Origin: Streptomyces sp. R44
Lineage (GTDB): Bacteria; Actinomycetota; Actinomycetes; Streptomycetales; Streptomycetaceae
NCBI RefSeq assembly: GCF_041053105.1
Contig: NZ_CP163444.1
Coordinates: 7,286,501 to 7,350,500 of the forward strand
DNA: 64,000 bases
Direction: 5' to 3'
Position numbers and translations under genes: made by a program. How positions within the stretch are numbered: the stretch's first letter is position 1; each line of letters begins with the position of its first letter. Below, in pieces: positions 16,755 to 26,816 of the stretch. A model generated the notes under the pieces. That model searched no databases. It saw only the letters and a program-made list of their open reading frames with translations, and was not told the DNA's origin.

Positions 16755-17573
16755 TCAGACCGCCCCCACCAGCTCGTGCGTCAGCTTCATCAGCCGCTCG
16801 CGCGCCTCGGTGTCGTACGCCTGCTCGTGGGCCCGTGTCTCGGTGAACCGGTCGAAGTAGCGGCCCGTGACGCCGGCCAGTTGCGGGTCGAGGAGCAGCC
16901 GCACGGTCGGGCGGACACCGTCCGCGGTGGTGGTGACCGGGGTGAGGCCGTAGGCGCGGACGCCTGGCGTGTCCATCAGGTGGGCCGGGTGGAGGGCGTT
17001 CACCGTGACGCCGGTGCCCTCCAGCTCGGCGCCCAGCTCGAAGGTCGCCATGATCATGGCCAGCTTGCTCCGGCAGTAGGCGAGCAGCCCCTCGTACTCC
17101 CGCTCCGTCATCACGTCGTCGAAGTCGATGGTCTGCTGACCGATCGAGGCGACGTTGACGACGCGCGCCGGAGCCGAGGCGGTGAGCAGCGGCAGCAGGG
17201 CGCGGGTGAGTGCGTAGGGCGCCAAGTGGTTGACCGCGAAGCGGAGTTCATGGCCCTGGGCGCTCAGCTCCCGGACGAGCGGCCGCGCGCCGCCGCCGGC
17301 CACCGCGTTGTGGATCAGGCCGTCGAGGTACGGCTCGTCGGCCCGGATCCGGGCGGCCATCGCGTGCACCTGGTCGAGGTCGGAGAGGTCGGCGAGATAC
17401 GTACGGACCGTGGTGCCGGGGCCCGCGGCCCGGGCTTCGGCGGCCACGGCCTCCAGGCGTCCGGCGTTCCGGCCGTGCAGGAGGAGGGTGCCGCCGCGGG
17501 GCGCCAGGTCGAGGGCGAGCGCGCGCCCCATGCCCTGGGTGACGCCGGTGATCAAGGTGGTGGGGTGGGTCAT
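16755..17573 (-). CDS. SDR-family NAD(P)-dependent oxidoreductase
   Basis: A 272-residue short-chain dehydrogenase/reductase. The nucleotide-binding motif is TGVTQGMGR (residues about 8-16), followed by a Rossmann segment with LLLHGRN. The catalytic Ser is in VNVASIG and the Tyr/Lys pair in YCRSK. HNAVAGGGA stands where NNAG is usual, a common variant in retinol-dehydrogenase-like and protochlorophyllide-reductase-like SDRs. The ATG giving MTHPTTLITG is preferred; an in-frame GTG nine bases earlier has no better ribosome site. It lies downstream of katG on the same strand but beyond a strong terminator, with palindromes of its own upstream. Substrate unknown. Confidence 0.86.
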   Translation of the reverse strand: MTHPTTLITGVTQGMGRALALDLAPRGGTLLLHGRNAGRLEAVAAEARAAGPGTTVRTYLADLSDLDQVHAMAARIRADEPYLDGLIHNAVAGGGARPLVRELSAQGHELRFAVNHLAPYALTRALLPLLTASAPARVVNVASIGQQTIDFDDVMTEREYEGLLAYCRSKLAMIMATFELGAELEGTGVTVNALHPAHLMDTPGVRAYGLTPVTTTADGVRPTVRLLLDPQLAGVTGRYFDRFTETRAHEQAYDTEARERLMKLTHELVGAV

Positions 17574-17611
17574 GGCGACCACGCTGGCAGCACCCGGCGG
17601 CCCAGGGCAGT

Positions 17612-17637
17612 GTGTGTCACACCTGGTGTCGACACCA
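17612..17637. promoter_or_regulatory. Two adjacent palindromes upstream of the SDR gene
   Basis: GTGTG-T-CACAC (17612-17622) and TGGTGTCGACACCA (17624-17637, perfect 14-bp palindrome) sit side by side about 40-65 bases ahead of the SDR start, between it and the katG terminator. Paired dyads in a short promoter region are typical operators. The regulator is not encoded next door. Confidence 0.5.
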
Positions 17638-17652
17638 CCAGGCTGCGGAGCC

Positions 17653-17687
17653 CGAGGGGCCGGCCGGACGAGCCGGCCGGCCCCTCG
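17653..17687 (-). terminator. Strong terminator after katG
   Basis: A perfect 15-bp G/C-rich stem (17653-17667 with 17673-17687) and a 5-base loop lie six bases past the katG stop. There is no U-run, but the stem is long enough for the intrinsic-like terminators usual in streptomycetes. Confidence 0.8.
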
Positions 17688-17693
17688 CCGTAC

Positions 17694-19919
<2,226 letters not shown>

Positions 19920-20027
19920 TCATGCTCGCGCACGGCGGACCGCGCGCGGGCGATAACACGCAGAGCCCCGCGAACCTGCGGAAATGATCAGAAGGAAGGA
20001 CTTTCCGCTGGTCGGTCCGACGGGCGC

Positions 20028-21929
20028 CTACCGTGCGACCAGTGCCCGGGCGGCCCGGGCGATGTGGGTACGGGAGATGCCGCACGCGTCGAGGAGTTCC
20101 TCGGTGGTGCCGGAGCCGGGCAGCTCCGTGACGGCGAGATGGCCGAAGCTGAGATGGGGGAAGGCGGGCCGCCCGGCGTCCGCCGCGAGCGCCGACAGGA
20201 CGGCCTCGCCGAGCCCGCCCTCGGGATGGTGGTCCTCGACGACGAGGACGGCGCCGGTCTCCAGGGCCGCGCGCCTGAGGGTGCCCACGTCGACGGGCTT
20301 GACCGAGTACAGGTCGACGACCCTGGCCCGCACGCCCTCGTCGGCCAGCTCCTCGGCGGCCGCCAGGCACTCGTGCAGGGTGACACCGGCGCCGACGAGC
20401 GTGACCCGGTCGTCCGGGCTCTGGTGCAAGGTCTTCGACCCGCCGACGGGGAAGGTCTCGTCACCGTCGTAGAGGACCGGATAGGCCCCGCGGGTCGCGC
20501 GCAGGTAGGAGATCCCGTCCAGGTCGGCCATGGCCGCGGTCAGGGCGGCCGCGGAGGTGGCGTCGGAGGGATACAGCACCGTGGAGCCGAGGACCGCCCG
20601 CATCATCGCGAGGTCCTCCAGACCCATCTGCGAAGGGCCGTCCGCGCCGATCTCGACCCCGCAGTGCGTCCCGCACAGGGCCAGCGTGATCCGCGAGACG
20701 GCGGCCATGCGGATGAAGTCGTGCGCGCGCGTGAGGAAGGCGGCGAAGGTCGTGGCGTACGGACGGAAGCCGCGCACCGCCATGCCGACCGCGTCCGCGA
20801 TCATCTGCTGCTCGGCGATGTACGTCTGGAAGTACCGCTCCGGGTGGGCCTTGCCGAAGTCCTCGGCGTGGGTCGAGTTCCCGACCTCGGCGTCCAGGGC
20901 GACGATCTCGGGCCGGGCGCCGACGGCGGCCAGGGCGGCACCGAAGGCCACCCGGGTGGCGACCTCGTCGCCGACCTCGTAACGGGGCAGCTCGACCGGC
21001 CCGGCCTGCCCGGCGCCGGGGCGGGTGGTCTCCTCCTCGGGCGGTCGCGGGCCGCGCACCCGCAGGTCCCGTACGCCGCCCAGTTCGGCGACGGCGCGTT
21101 CGGCCAGGCCCTCGGGCAGCGCCTTGCCGTGCCACCCCTCCTTGTCGGCGACCTCCGTCACGCCACGCCCCTTGACGGTCCTCGCGACGACGACGGTGGG
21201 CTCCCGCCCGTCGGCGGCCGTCGTGAGCGCCAGGTCGACCGCTTCGAGGTCGTGGCCGTCGACCACGATCGCCCGGCAGCCGAACGCCTCGACACGGCGG
21301 GCGTACGCCTCGGTGTCCCACTCCAGCTCGGTGGGGCCGCTCTGGCCGAGGCGGTTCACGTCCAACAGGACCACGAGGTTGGCGAGCCGGTGGTGCCCGG
21401 CCTTGTCGAGGGCCTCCCACACGGAACCCTCGGCCGTCTCGCTGTCCCCGCACAGCACCCACACCCGGCCGGACCGCCGCTCCAGGTCACGGATCGCGAG
21501 CGCCATCCCGACGGCGTAGCCGATGCCCTGGCCGAGGGAGCCGGTGGCCACGTCCACCCAGGGCAGCTCGGGGGTGGGATGGCCCTGGAGCCGGTGGCCG
21601 AAGCGGCGGTACGTCGTCATCAGCTCGTCGTCGCCGACCGCCCCCGCGGCCTTGAACATCGCGTACAGCAGGGGCGAGGCGTGCCCCTTGGAGAAGACGA
21701 GGCGGTCGGCGGCCGGGTCGTCGGGCGCCGACCAGTCGTAGCGGAGATGGCGGGCCATCAGGACCGCCATCAGATCGGCCGCCGACAGACTGGAGGTGGG
21801 GTGCCCGGAGCCCGCGGCCGTGCTGGCGCGCACCGAGTCCACCCGCAGCTGCTGGGCGAGCTCGAAGACCTCGGAGAGGTCGCTGTCGGGGCCGAGCGTG
21901 GTGGTGGGGGTGGTGGGTGCTGCGGTCAT
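20028..21929 (-). CDS. tkt: Transketolase
   Basis: The 633-residue thiamine diphosphate enzyme moves two-carbon units between sugar phosphates (pentose phosphate pathway). The N-terminal TPP domain has ASTAAGSGHPTSSLS, FSKGHASPLLYA and the diphosphate/Mg motif CGDSETAEGSVWEA...VNRLGQSG. The pyrimidine domain starts about residue 320 (RVAFGAALAAVG), with LDAEVGNSTHAEDF and HCGVEIGADGPSQMGLEDLA. The C-terminal domain ends in the usual VEDHHPEGGLGEAV. It is a single chain slightly shorter than classical 680-residue transketolases. AAAGGA precedes the ATG. It is not clustered with tal or zwf, so it is likely a second, accessory copy; that is inference. Confidence 0.9.
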   Translation of the reverse strand: MTAAPTTPTTTLGPDSDLSEVFELAQQLRVDSVRASTAAGSGHPTSSLSAADLMAVLMARHLRYDWSAPDDPAADRLVFSKGHASPLLYAMFKAAGAVGDDELMTTYRRFGHRLQGHPTPELPWVDVATGSLGQGIGYAVGMALAIRDLERRSGRVWVLCGDSETAEGSVWEALDKAGHHRLANLVVLLDVNRLGQSGPTELEWDTEAYARRVEAFGCRAIVVDGHDLEAVDLALTTAADGREPTVVVARTVKGRGVTEVADKEGWHGKALPEGLAERAVAELGGVRDLRVRGPRPPEEETTRPGAGQAGPVELPRYEVGDEVATRVAFGAALAAVGARPEIVALDAEVGNSTHAEDFGKAHPERYFQTYIAEQQMIADAVGMAVRGFRPYATTFAAFLTRAHDFIRMAAVSRITLALCGTHCGVEIGADGPSQMGLEDLAMMRAVLGSTVLYPSDATSAAALTAAMADLDGISYLRATRGAYPVLYDGDETFPVGGSKTLHQSPDDRVTLVGAGVTLHECLAAAEELADEGVRARVVDLYSVKPVDVGTLRRAALETGAVLVVEDHHPEGGLGEAVLSALAADAGRPAFPHLSFGHLAVTELPGSGTTEELLDACGISRTHIARAARALVAR

Positions 21930-21974
21930 GACCGATTCCTTTCTGACCGGCTCCGTCCGTACCGCGCCCGGGCC

Positions 21975-22613
21975 TCACGCGGCCCGGAGGTCCTCCGCCG
22001 CCTCCCCCTTCAGCCCGGCGCGGACCAGGGCGGCCGCCAGGCGCGCCAGGTCCTTCGGCGGGACGTGGCGGGCGAGGCCCGCCGGGGTGTGCGGCAGGTC
22101 GAGGGCGGCGGCGGTCGAGAGGGTGCGTTCGTCGAAGTACGGGCGCAGCTCGGGCCAGACGGCCTGCGCCTCGCGGCAGAAGATGCCGGCGCCCACCGGG
22201 CCGATCCTGGGCACCTCCCGCAGCAGCGCGCGGAGTCTCTCCGGCTCGCCGGAGGCCTCCTCCCGGAGCCGTCGCAGGTCGCCGTGGTAGCGGTCGAGGA
22301 CCAGCGTCGCGCCCTCGCCAAGGGCGGTGGCCGTGCTCTCGTCGTACCGGACGTAGTGCGCCCGGCCGAGCGCGTCCACCCGCGCCTGCCAGCTGGAGTC
22401 CGCCATGGCGCGGGGGGTCCGCATTCCGGCACCGAACAGCTCGCGGGCGGCGGCGGTGGCGGTCGAGGCCCTGATCCGGATCGAGCAGAGGACCGTGAGG
22501 ACAAGGAGCTGGTACAGCGGGGCGGGCTTGTCCCGCAGAGTGATCCCGGCCTCGTCGGCGTAGGTCCGTCCGTGCTCGCGCAGCAGCCGCGCGATCGCCC
22601 GGTCGGCGTCCAT
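21975..22613 (-). CDS. HhH-GPD base-excision-repair-like protein
   Basis: The 212-residue protein follows endonuclease III architecture: PLYQLLVLTVLCSIRIRA at the start of the helical domain and the HhH hairpin VPRIGPVGAGIF near residue 147. PYFDERTLS supplies the conserved Asp. The catalytic Lys of bifunctional glycosylases (GxGRKTA) is Val here, and the C-terminal four-Cys Fe-S loop is absent. It would therefore be at most a monofunctional glycosylase, or a DNA-binding relative. A very strong GAAGGAGGAG site sets the ATG. It lies divergent to three small plus-strand genes that end in the Ku gene, so a DNA-repair neighbourhood is plausible. Confidence 0.78.
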   Translation of the reverse strand: MDADRAIARLLREHGRTYADEAGITLRDKPAPLYQLLVLTVLCSIRIRASTATAAARELFGAGMRTPRAMADSSWQARVDALGRAHYVRYDESTATALGEGATLVLDRYHGDLRRLREEASGEPERLRALLREVPRIGPVGAGIFCREAQAVWPELRPYFDERTLSTAAALDLPHTPAGLARHVPPKDLARLAAALVRAGLKGEAAEDLRAA

Positions 22614-22874
22614 CGGCTCCTCCTTCGCGGGCCCGTCCACTTCCAGCGTGAACCCTCTTCCGCCCGCCCGCCCCTCCGTCGGCCCGCGACCACCCGCCCG
22701 ATCCGGGAGCCACGCGTACGGCACGCGGCGCCGGGTAGTCGTCGGAGGAGAGGACGGGACCCCGGCTCCGTCCGCCTCCCCGGGCCGAACGCGGCGGGCG
22801 TGTCCGACGTGCCCGGGGCGACGGACACGGCCCACTGACGGACGCCCCTTCCCGTACCGCGGAGGTCGGATCAC

Positions 22875-23138
22875 ATGAACGCCTCGATGTCCCTCGTACA
22901 TGTCCCCGGAGGTCCTCTTCTGCTCCCCGCCGACGAGGTGACCATGCTCCTGCGGCGGCTCGCGACGCGCTGGCTGGACTCCGCCGACGACCGCGACTCC
23001 GGCCTCGAACCGGAGACCGTCGAGGCCCTGGTGGACTCGCTCACGGAGGTCGCGGACAGGATCGACGCCGAGTGCATCGCCCTCCTGCCGCCCAGTGCCG
23101 GGGAGGACGGCGGGAGCGACATGTGGGAAGGAAGGTGA
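22875..23138 (+). CDS. Small hypothetical protein (87 aa)
   Basis: The acidic 87-residue soluble protein has a beta-like start (MSLVHVPGGPLLLPADEV) and helices (VTMLLRRLATRWLDSA; TVEALVDSLTEVADRIDAEC). Similar short proteins recur in streptomycetes as DUF-class hypotheticals; I do not assign a family. The ATG lies after GGAGGTCGG. It is followed six bases later by another small gene and then by ku in the same direction, so it probably heads a three-gene transcript. Confidence 0.65.
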   Translation: MNASMSLVHVPGGPLLLPADEVTMLLRRLATRWLDSADDRDSGLEPETVEALVDSLTEVADRIDAECIALLPPSAGEDGGSDMWEGR

Positions 23139-23144
23139 CCGGAG

Positions 23145-23366
23145 ATGAGCGAGCAGCAGAGCCCACGACGCCCGGACGAACCACTGCCCCGGGACCGTGA
23201 GGACGAGCAGGCCGCCGCGGGAGACCCGCTGTCCGTTCCCGTCCCCGAGGAGGCCCGCGACCCGGGCGCCCCGGACACCGACGAGGCCGGCTCGGGCCCC
23301 CGGGCACGTCCCCGGGACGGCACGATCCACCCCGAGCACCCCGTGCCCGACGAACCGGCCGACTGA
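23145..23366 (+). CDS. Small disordered acidic protein (73 aa)
   Basis: The 73-residue product is composed almost wholly of Pro, Glu, Asp, Arg and Gly (RPDEPLPRDREDEQAAAG and similar), with no hydrophobic core, so it should be intrinsically disordered. The ATG follows AAGGTGACCGGAG. It sits between the 87-residue protein and ku with only short gaps. Function unknown; it may be a small regulatory or linker protein. Confidence 0.5.
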   Translation: MSEQQSPRRPDEPLPRDREDEQAAAGDPLSVPVPEEARDPGAPDTDEAGSGPRARPRDGTIHPEHPVPDEPAD

Positions 23367-23383
23367 ACGGAACGGTGAGGGCC

Positions 23384-24307
23384 ATGGCACGGCCGGTGTG
23401 GCGGGGAAATCTGGCGTTCGGGCTGGTCAGCCTTCCGGTCGGGCTCTACACGGCCACCGACCGCCACACCATCCGCTTCCACCAGCTCCAGCGCGGCACC
23501 TCGGACCGTGTGCGCAACCGCCGGGTGAACGAGCGCACGGGCGAGGAGGTCGGCCTCGACGACATCGTGAAGGGCTTCGACGCCGGGGACGAGTACGTGC
23601 TCGTCGAACCGGGCGAACTCGACGACATCGCCCCCGGCCGCTCGAAGACGCTGGAGATCAGCGGCTTCGTCGACCTCGACGAGGTCGACCCGATCTTCTT
23701 CGACAAGACGTACTACCTCGGCCCGGTCGACCAGGAGCACGGCAAAGTCTACCGCCTGCTCGAACAGACTCTCTCCCGGGCGAACCGGGCCGGCATCGCC
23801 ACGTTCGTCATGCGACAGCGCGAGTACCTCGTCGCCGTGAAGGCCGAGAACGGGCTGCTGACCTGCCACACCCTCCACTGGGCCGACGAGATCCGCGATC
23901 CCGCCGAGGAGATCGACAACCTCCCCGGCGAACCGAAGACCTCCGAGAAGGAACGCAGGACGGCCGAGCAGCTCATCGAGGCCATGACGATCGACTGGGA
24001 CCCCGAGGACTACCAGGACACCTACCAGGAGAAGGTCGCCGCGCTGATCGAGGCCAAGCAGTCCGGCGAGACCGTGGAGAAGGCCGAACCGGCCGCCGAG
24101 GCCACCCACGTCATCGACCTCATGGAGGCCCTGCGCGCCAGCGTGAAGCACGCGCGCGGCGGGTCCGGGAACGAGCCCGAAACCGAGCCGAAGGGGGACC
24201 TCGGCGACCTCACGAAGTCCGAGCTGTACGAGAGGGCCGCGGACGCCGGGATCCGGGGCCGCTCCGGTATGACGCGCGACGAGCTCATCGAGGCCCTCGC
24301 GGCCTGA
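23384..24307 (+). CDS. ku: Ku protein of bacterial non-homologous end joining
   Basis: The 307-residue protein forms the ring-shaped homodimer that binds double-strand DNA ends and recruits a ligase. The bacterial Ku core covers residues 1-250, starting MARPVWRGNLAFGLVSLPV and including VLVEPGELDDIAP, LEISGFVDLDEVDPIFFDK and the YYLGP strand. The C-terminus carries a SAP/Rho-N-like DNA-binding motif (LTKSELYERAADAGIRGRS). ATG 23384 is preferred over a GTG nine bases earlier because of GTGAGGG. No LigD gene lies within the window. The adjacent HhH-GPD gene is divergent. Confidence 0.95.
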   Translation: MARPVWRGNLAFGLVSLPVGLYTATDRHTIRFHQLQRGTSDRVRNRRVNERTGEEVGLDDIVKGFDAGDEYVLVEPGELDDIAPGRSKTLEISGFVDLDEVDPIFFDKTYYLGPVDQEHGKVYRLLEQTLSRANRAGIATFVMRQREYLVAVKAENGLLTCHTLHWADEIRDPAEEIDNLPGEPKTSEKERRTAEQLIEAMTIDWDPEDYQDTYQEKVAALIEAKQSGETVEKAEPAAEATHVIDLMEALRASVKHARGGSGNEPETEPKGDLGDLTKSELYERAADAGIRGRSGMTRDELIEALAA

Positions 24308-24469
24308 GACCGGACGCCGGGGCCCCCGGACCGCGCGGCCCGGGACGGACGCCCGGGACCCCCGGACCGCCCGGCTGTGAGCCGCCCGGCGGCCCGCCCT
24401 GCGAGTAAAATCCGGAGCGGATCCGAACGCGCGCTCCAGGCGTCCGCGTGAGGCGGATCGGAGGTCGTC

Positions 24470-26800
24470 TTGAGAGGTTCTCCACGATCCACCGGGCCGC
24501 CGCACGAGACCCGGGCCGATCCCGGATACGCCCCGCTCGCCGCCGAGAACCGGTGGCTGCGCGAGCAGCTCGTCCGGCGCCGTCTGCTCGATCTCGCCGC
24601 CGGAGCGCTCTCCGCACAGCTGCGGCTGCCCCCCTCCGAGGCGGCCGAGTACCTCGACGCCCTCGCGCAGGCGACCGGCCTGTCGGTGGAGGACCTCGCC
24701 GCGGACATCGTGAACGCGGCCGCCGGGGACGCCGTCCTCTCCCCGGGGGACGACCCCGCGGGGAGCCGGGGCTCCACGGTGGAACGGCCCGCCGAGAGCC
24801 GCCGGGCCCGCCGCACGGCAGCGGCGGCGGAGACCGCGGACACGCTCCGCGCGGCGGCACGCACCCTCCTGGAGGAAGGCCTCGCCCCGCTCGGCGCGGA
24901 CAGCCTCTGGCTGTGGAGACGCGCCGACCTCGACTGTCTGCGGCTCGCCGGGTACGCGGGAGTGGGCGCCGCCGAGGCCGCGGCCTGGCAGTGGATTCCC
25001 CCCGCGGCCCCGGGCCCCTTCCGTTCCGTGCTCGACGAGGACGCACCGGTCTGGCTGGAGACGGGGCCGCCCCCCGGAGAACCGCTGCCGGGACCCACGG
25101 AGCACGCGGCCCGGGCCCTGCTCCCGCTCCACCGACGCGACCGGACGATCGGTCTCGCGCTCGTCGGCTGGCCGGAGCCCACGACGCTCGACGGGTCGGT
25201 ACGGCGCGCCCTCGGCGGACTCATGGAAGTGGCGGGCACCGTCCTGGACACCGCCGACCCGGCACCGACCTCCGTCCCCGTCCTCGTGGACGTCCTCGAC
25301 TCCCTCGCACAACCGGCGATGCTGCTCGACCTGCGCGACACGAGGAGCACCCACAGCACCCACGGCCCGGCGGGGGCGCCGGTCGTGCAGCACCTCAACG
25401 AGGAAGCGGCCACCACGCTCGGCGGCGCCTCCGTCGCGGGCGCGTCCTCCCTCGCCCACGCCTTCCCGCTCGTCCACGCCGACCTGACCCGCATGGCGCG
25501 CCGCGCCCTCGGCACCGGGCGCACCCAGCGCGCCGCCCGCCTCCCGGTGGCCGCCGGACCCGGAGAACCCCCACCCCTCATCGACGTACGCGTCCTGCCG
25601 GCCGGCGGGGAGCGCGCCCTGCTGCTGTGGCACACGGTCGGCGCCCCCGGCCTCGCCGCGGCCCGGGCGGTCGCCCGGCTGCAGAGCGTGGCCCCCTTCC
25701 AGGACAGCCTGACCGGCGGCGACACGGTGTGGTCGGGCGAGGCGTACGCCATCTTCGGCGTGGCCCCCGACGAGGCGCCGGTCCCGCTCACGGAGCTGCG
25801 CGAGCGCATCCGTCCGGACGACCGGGAGGCCCTCGCCGAGCTGCTGACGAACCTGACCGAACGGCAGACGGGCGGGCAGACCTTCCTGCGGGTCGTGCTC
25901 CCGGACGGGACCGTGCGCCATGTGCGCGTCGCGGCGGAGCCGCTCATCGCGGACGGAACCGTCACCGGCTTCGCCGGGGTGTACCAGGACGTGTCGGACA
26001 GCCGCAGGACCGAGGCCGCGCTGACCGCGACCTTCGACCACCTCACCGCGCTCCACGACCAGGCGGAGCTGCGCCACCAGATGGCGCTCCAGCTCCAGCA
26101 GGCGATCGTGCCCGAGGTGCCCGGGCTCCAGGAGATGCCCGGGAACCTCGTGGTGGCCGCCCGGTACCGGCCGGCCGCGGAGGAGTACCGGGTCGGCGGG
26201 GACTGGTACGACGTGCTCGCCCTCCCGAGCGGCAAGATCCTCGTGGCCGTCGGCGACATCGCGGGACACGGCATCGACTCCGTCACGGGCATGGTGGCCC
26301 TCCGCAACGCCCAGCGGGCGCTCGCCTTCACCGGCCACTCCCCCCGACGGCTCATGGAGTGGCTCAACGACGTGACCCTGCGCACCGGAGGCGGCACCAC
26401 GGCGACCGCCGTCTGCGCGCTGTACGACCCCGAGGACGGCGGCCTGCTCTGGTCCAGCGCCGGCCACCTGCCGATGCTGCTGCTCAGGGGCGGCCGGGCG
26501 AAGCTCCTCGAACCGCCCCAGGACGTCCTGCTGGGGGCCGTGGCGTCCTTCGTCTACCACGAGCAGCGGATCGGGCTGCGCCCCGGGGACACGCTGCTGC
26601 TGTACACCGACGGCCTGATCGAGCGCCGCCACGACGGCCTCGACGAGGGTGTGGAGCGGCTGGCCGCCGAGGCGGAGCGGCTCGCGGGCCACGCGCCGGA
26701 CACGCTCGTCGACGAGCTGCTCCGCAGGGCCGCCGGGGACACCGACGACGACACCAGCCTCGTCGCCGTACGGGTTCGGGGCCGGCCGCCGGACGGCTGA
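24470..26800 (+). CDS. ANTAR-GAF-PAS-SpoIIE (PP2C) phosphatase
   Basis: The 776-residue signalling protein has several domains. Residues about 35-85 resemble an ANTAR-type helical domain (LLDLAAGALSAQLRLPPSEA ... ATGLSVEDLAADIV). A GAF-like region follows (about 120-265), then a PAS-like fold (about 410-510; VWSGEAYAIFGVAPDE, VRHVRVAAEPLI). The SpoIIE/PP2C phosphatase domain runs from 545 to 770 with metal-binding Asp in VGGDWYDV (577) and VGDIAGHG, and AGHLPMLL plus DDDTSLVAV near the end. Enzymes of this type dephosphorylate STAS anti-sigma antagonists, which fits the STAS, RsbW and sigma genes downstream. The start is a TTG with GGAGG five bases upstream. Confidence 0.87.
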   Translation: MRGSPRSTGPPHETRADPGYAPLAAENRWLREQLVRRRLLDLAAGALSAQLRLPPSEAAEYLDALAQATGLSVEDLAADIVNAAAGDAVLSPGDDPAGSRGSTVERPAESRRARRTAAAAETADTLRAAARTLLEEGLAPLGADSLWLWRRADLDCLRLAGYAGVGAAEAAAWQWIPPAAPGPFRSVLDEDAPVWLETGPPPGEPLPGPTEHAARALLPLHRRDRTIGLALVGWPEPTTLDGSVRRALGGLMEVAGTVLDTADPAPTSVPVLVDVLDSLAQPAMLLDLRDTRSTHSTHGPAGAPVVQHLNEEAATTLGGASVAGASSLAHAFPLVHADLTRMARRALGTGRTQRAARLPVAAGPGEPPPLIDVRVLPAGGERALLLWHTVGAPGLAAARAVARLQSVAPFQDSLTGGDTVWSGEAYAIFGVAPDEAPVPLTELRERIRPDDREALAELLTNLTERQTGGQTFLRVVLPDGTVRHVRVAAEPLIADGTVTGFAGVYQDVSDSRRTEAALTATFDHLTALHDQAELRHQMALQLQQAIVPEVPGLQEMPGNLVVAARYRPAAEEYRVGGDWYDVLALPSGKILVAVGDIAGHGIDSVTGMVALRNAQRALAFTGHSPRRLMEWLNDVTLRTGGGTTATAVCALYDPEDGGLLWSSAGHLPMLLLRGGRAKLLEPPQDVLLGAVASFVYHEQRIGLRPGDTLLLYTDGLIERRHDGLDEGVERLAAEAERLAGHAPDTLVDELLRRAAGDTDDDTSLVAVRVRGRPPDG

Positions 26801-26816
26801 CGCTCCGGATTCCGGC

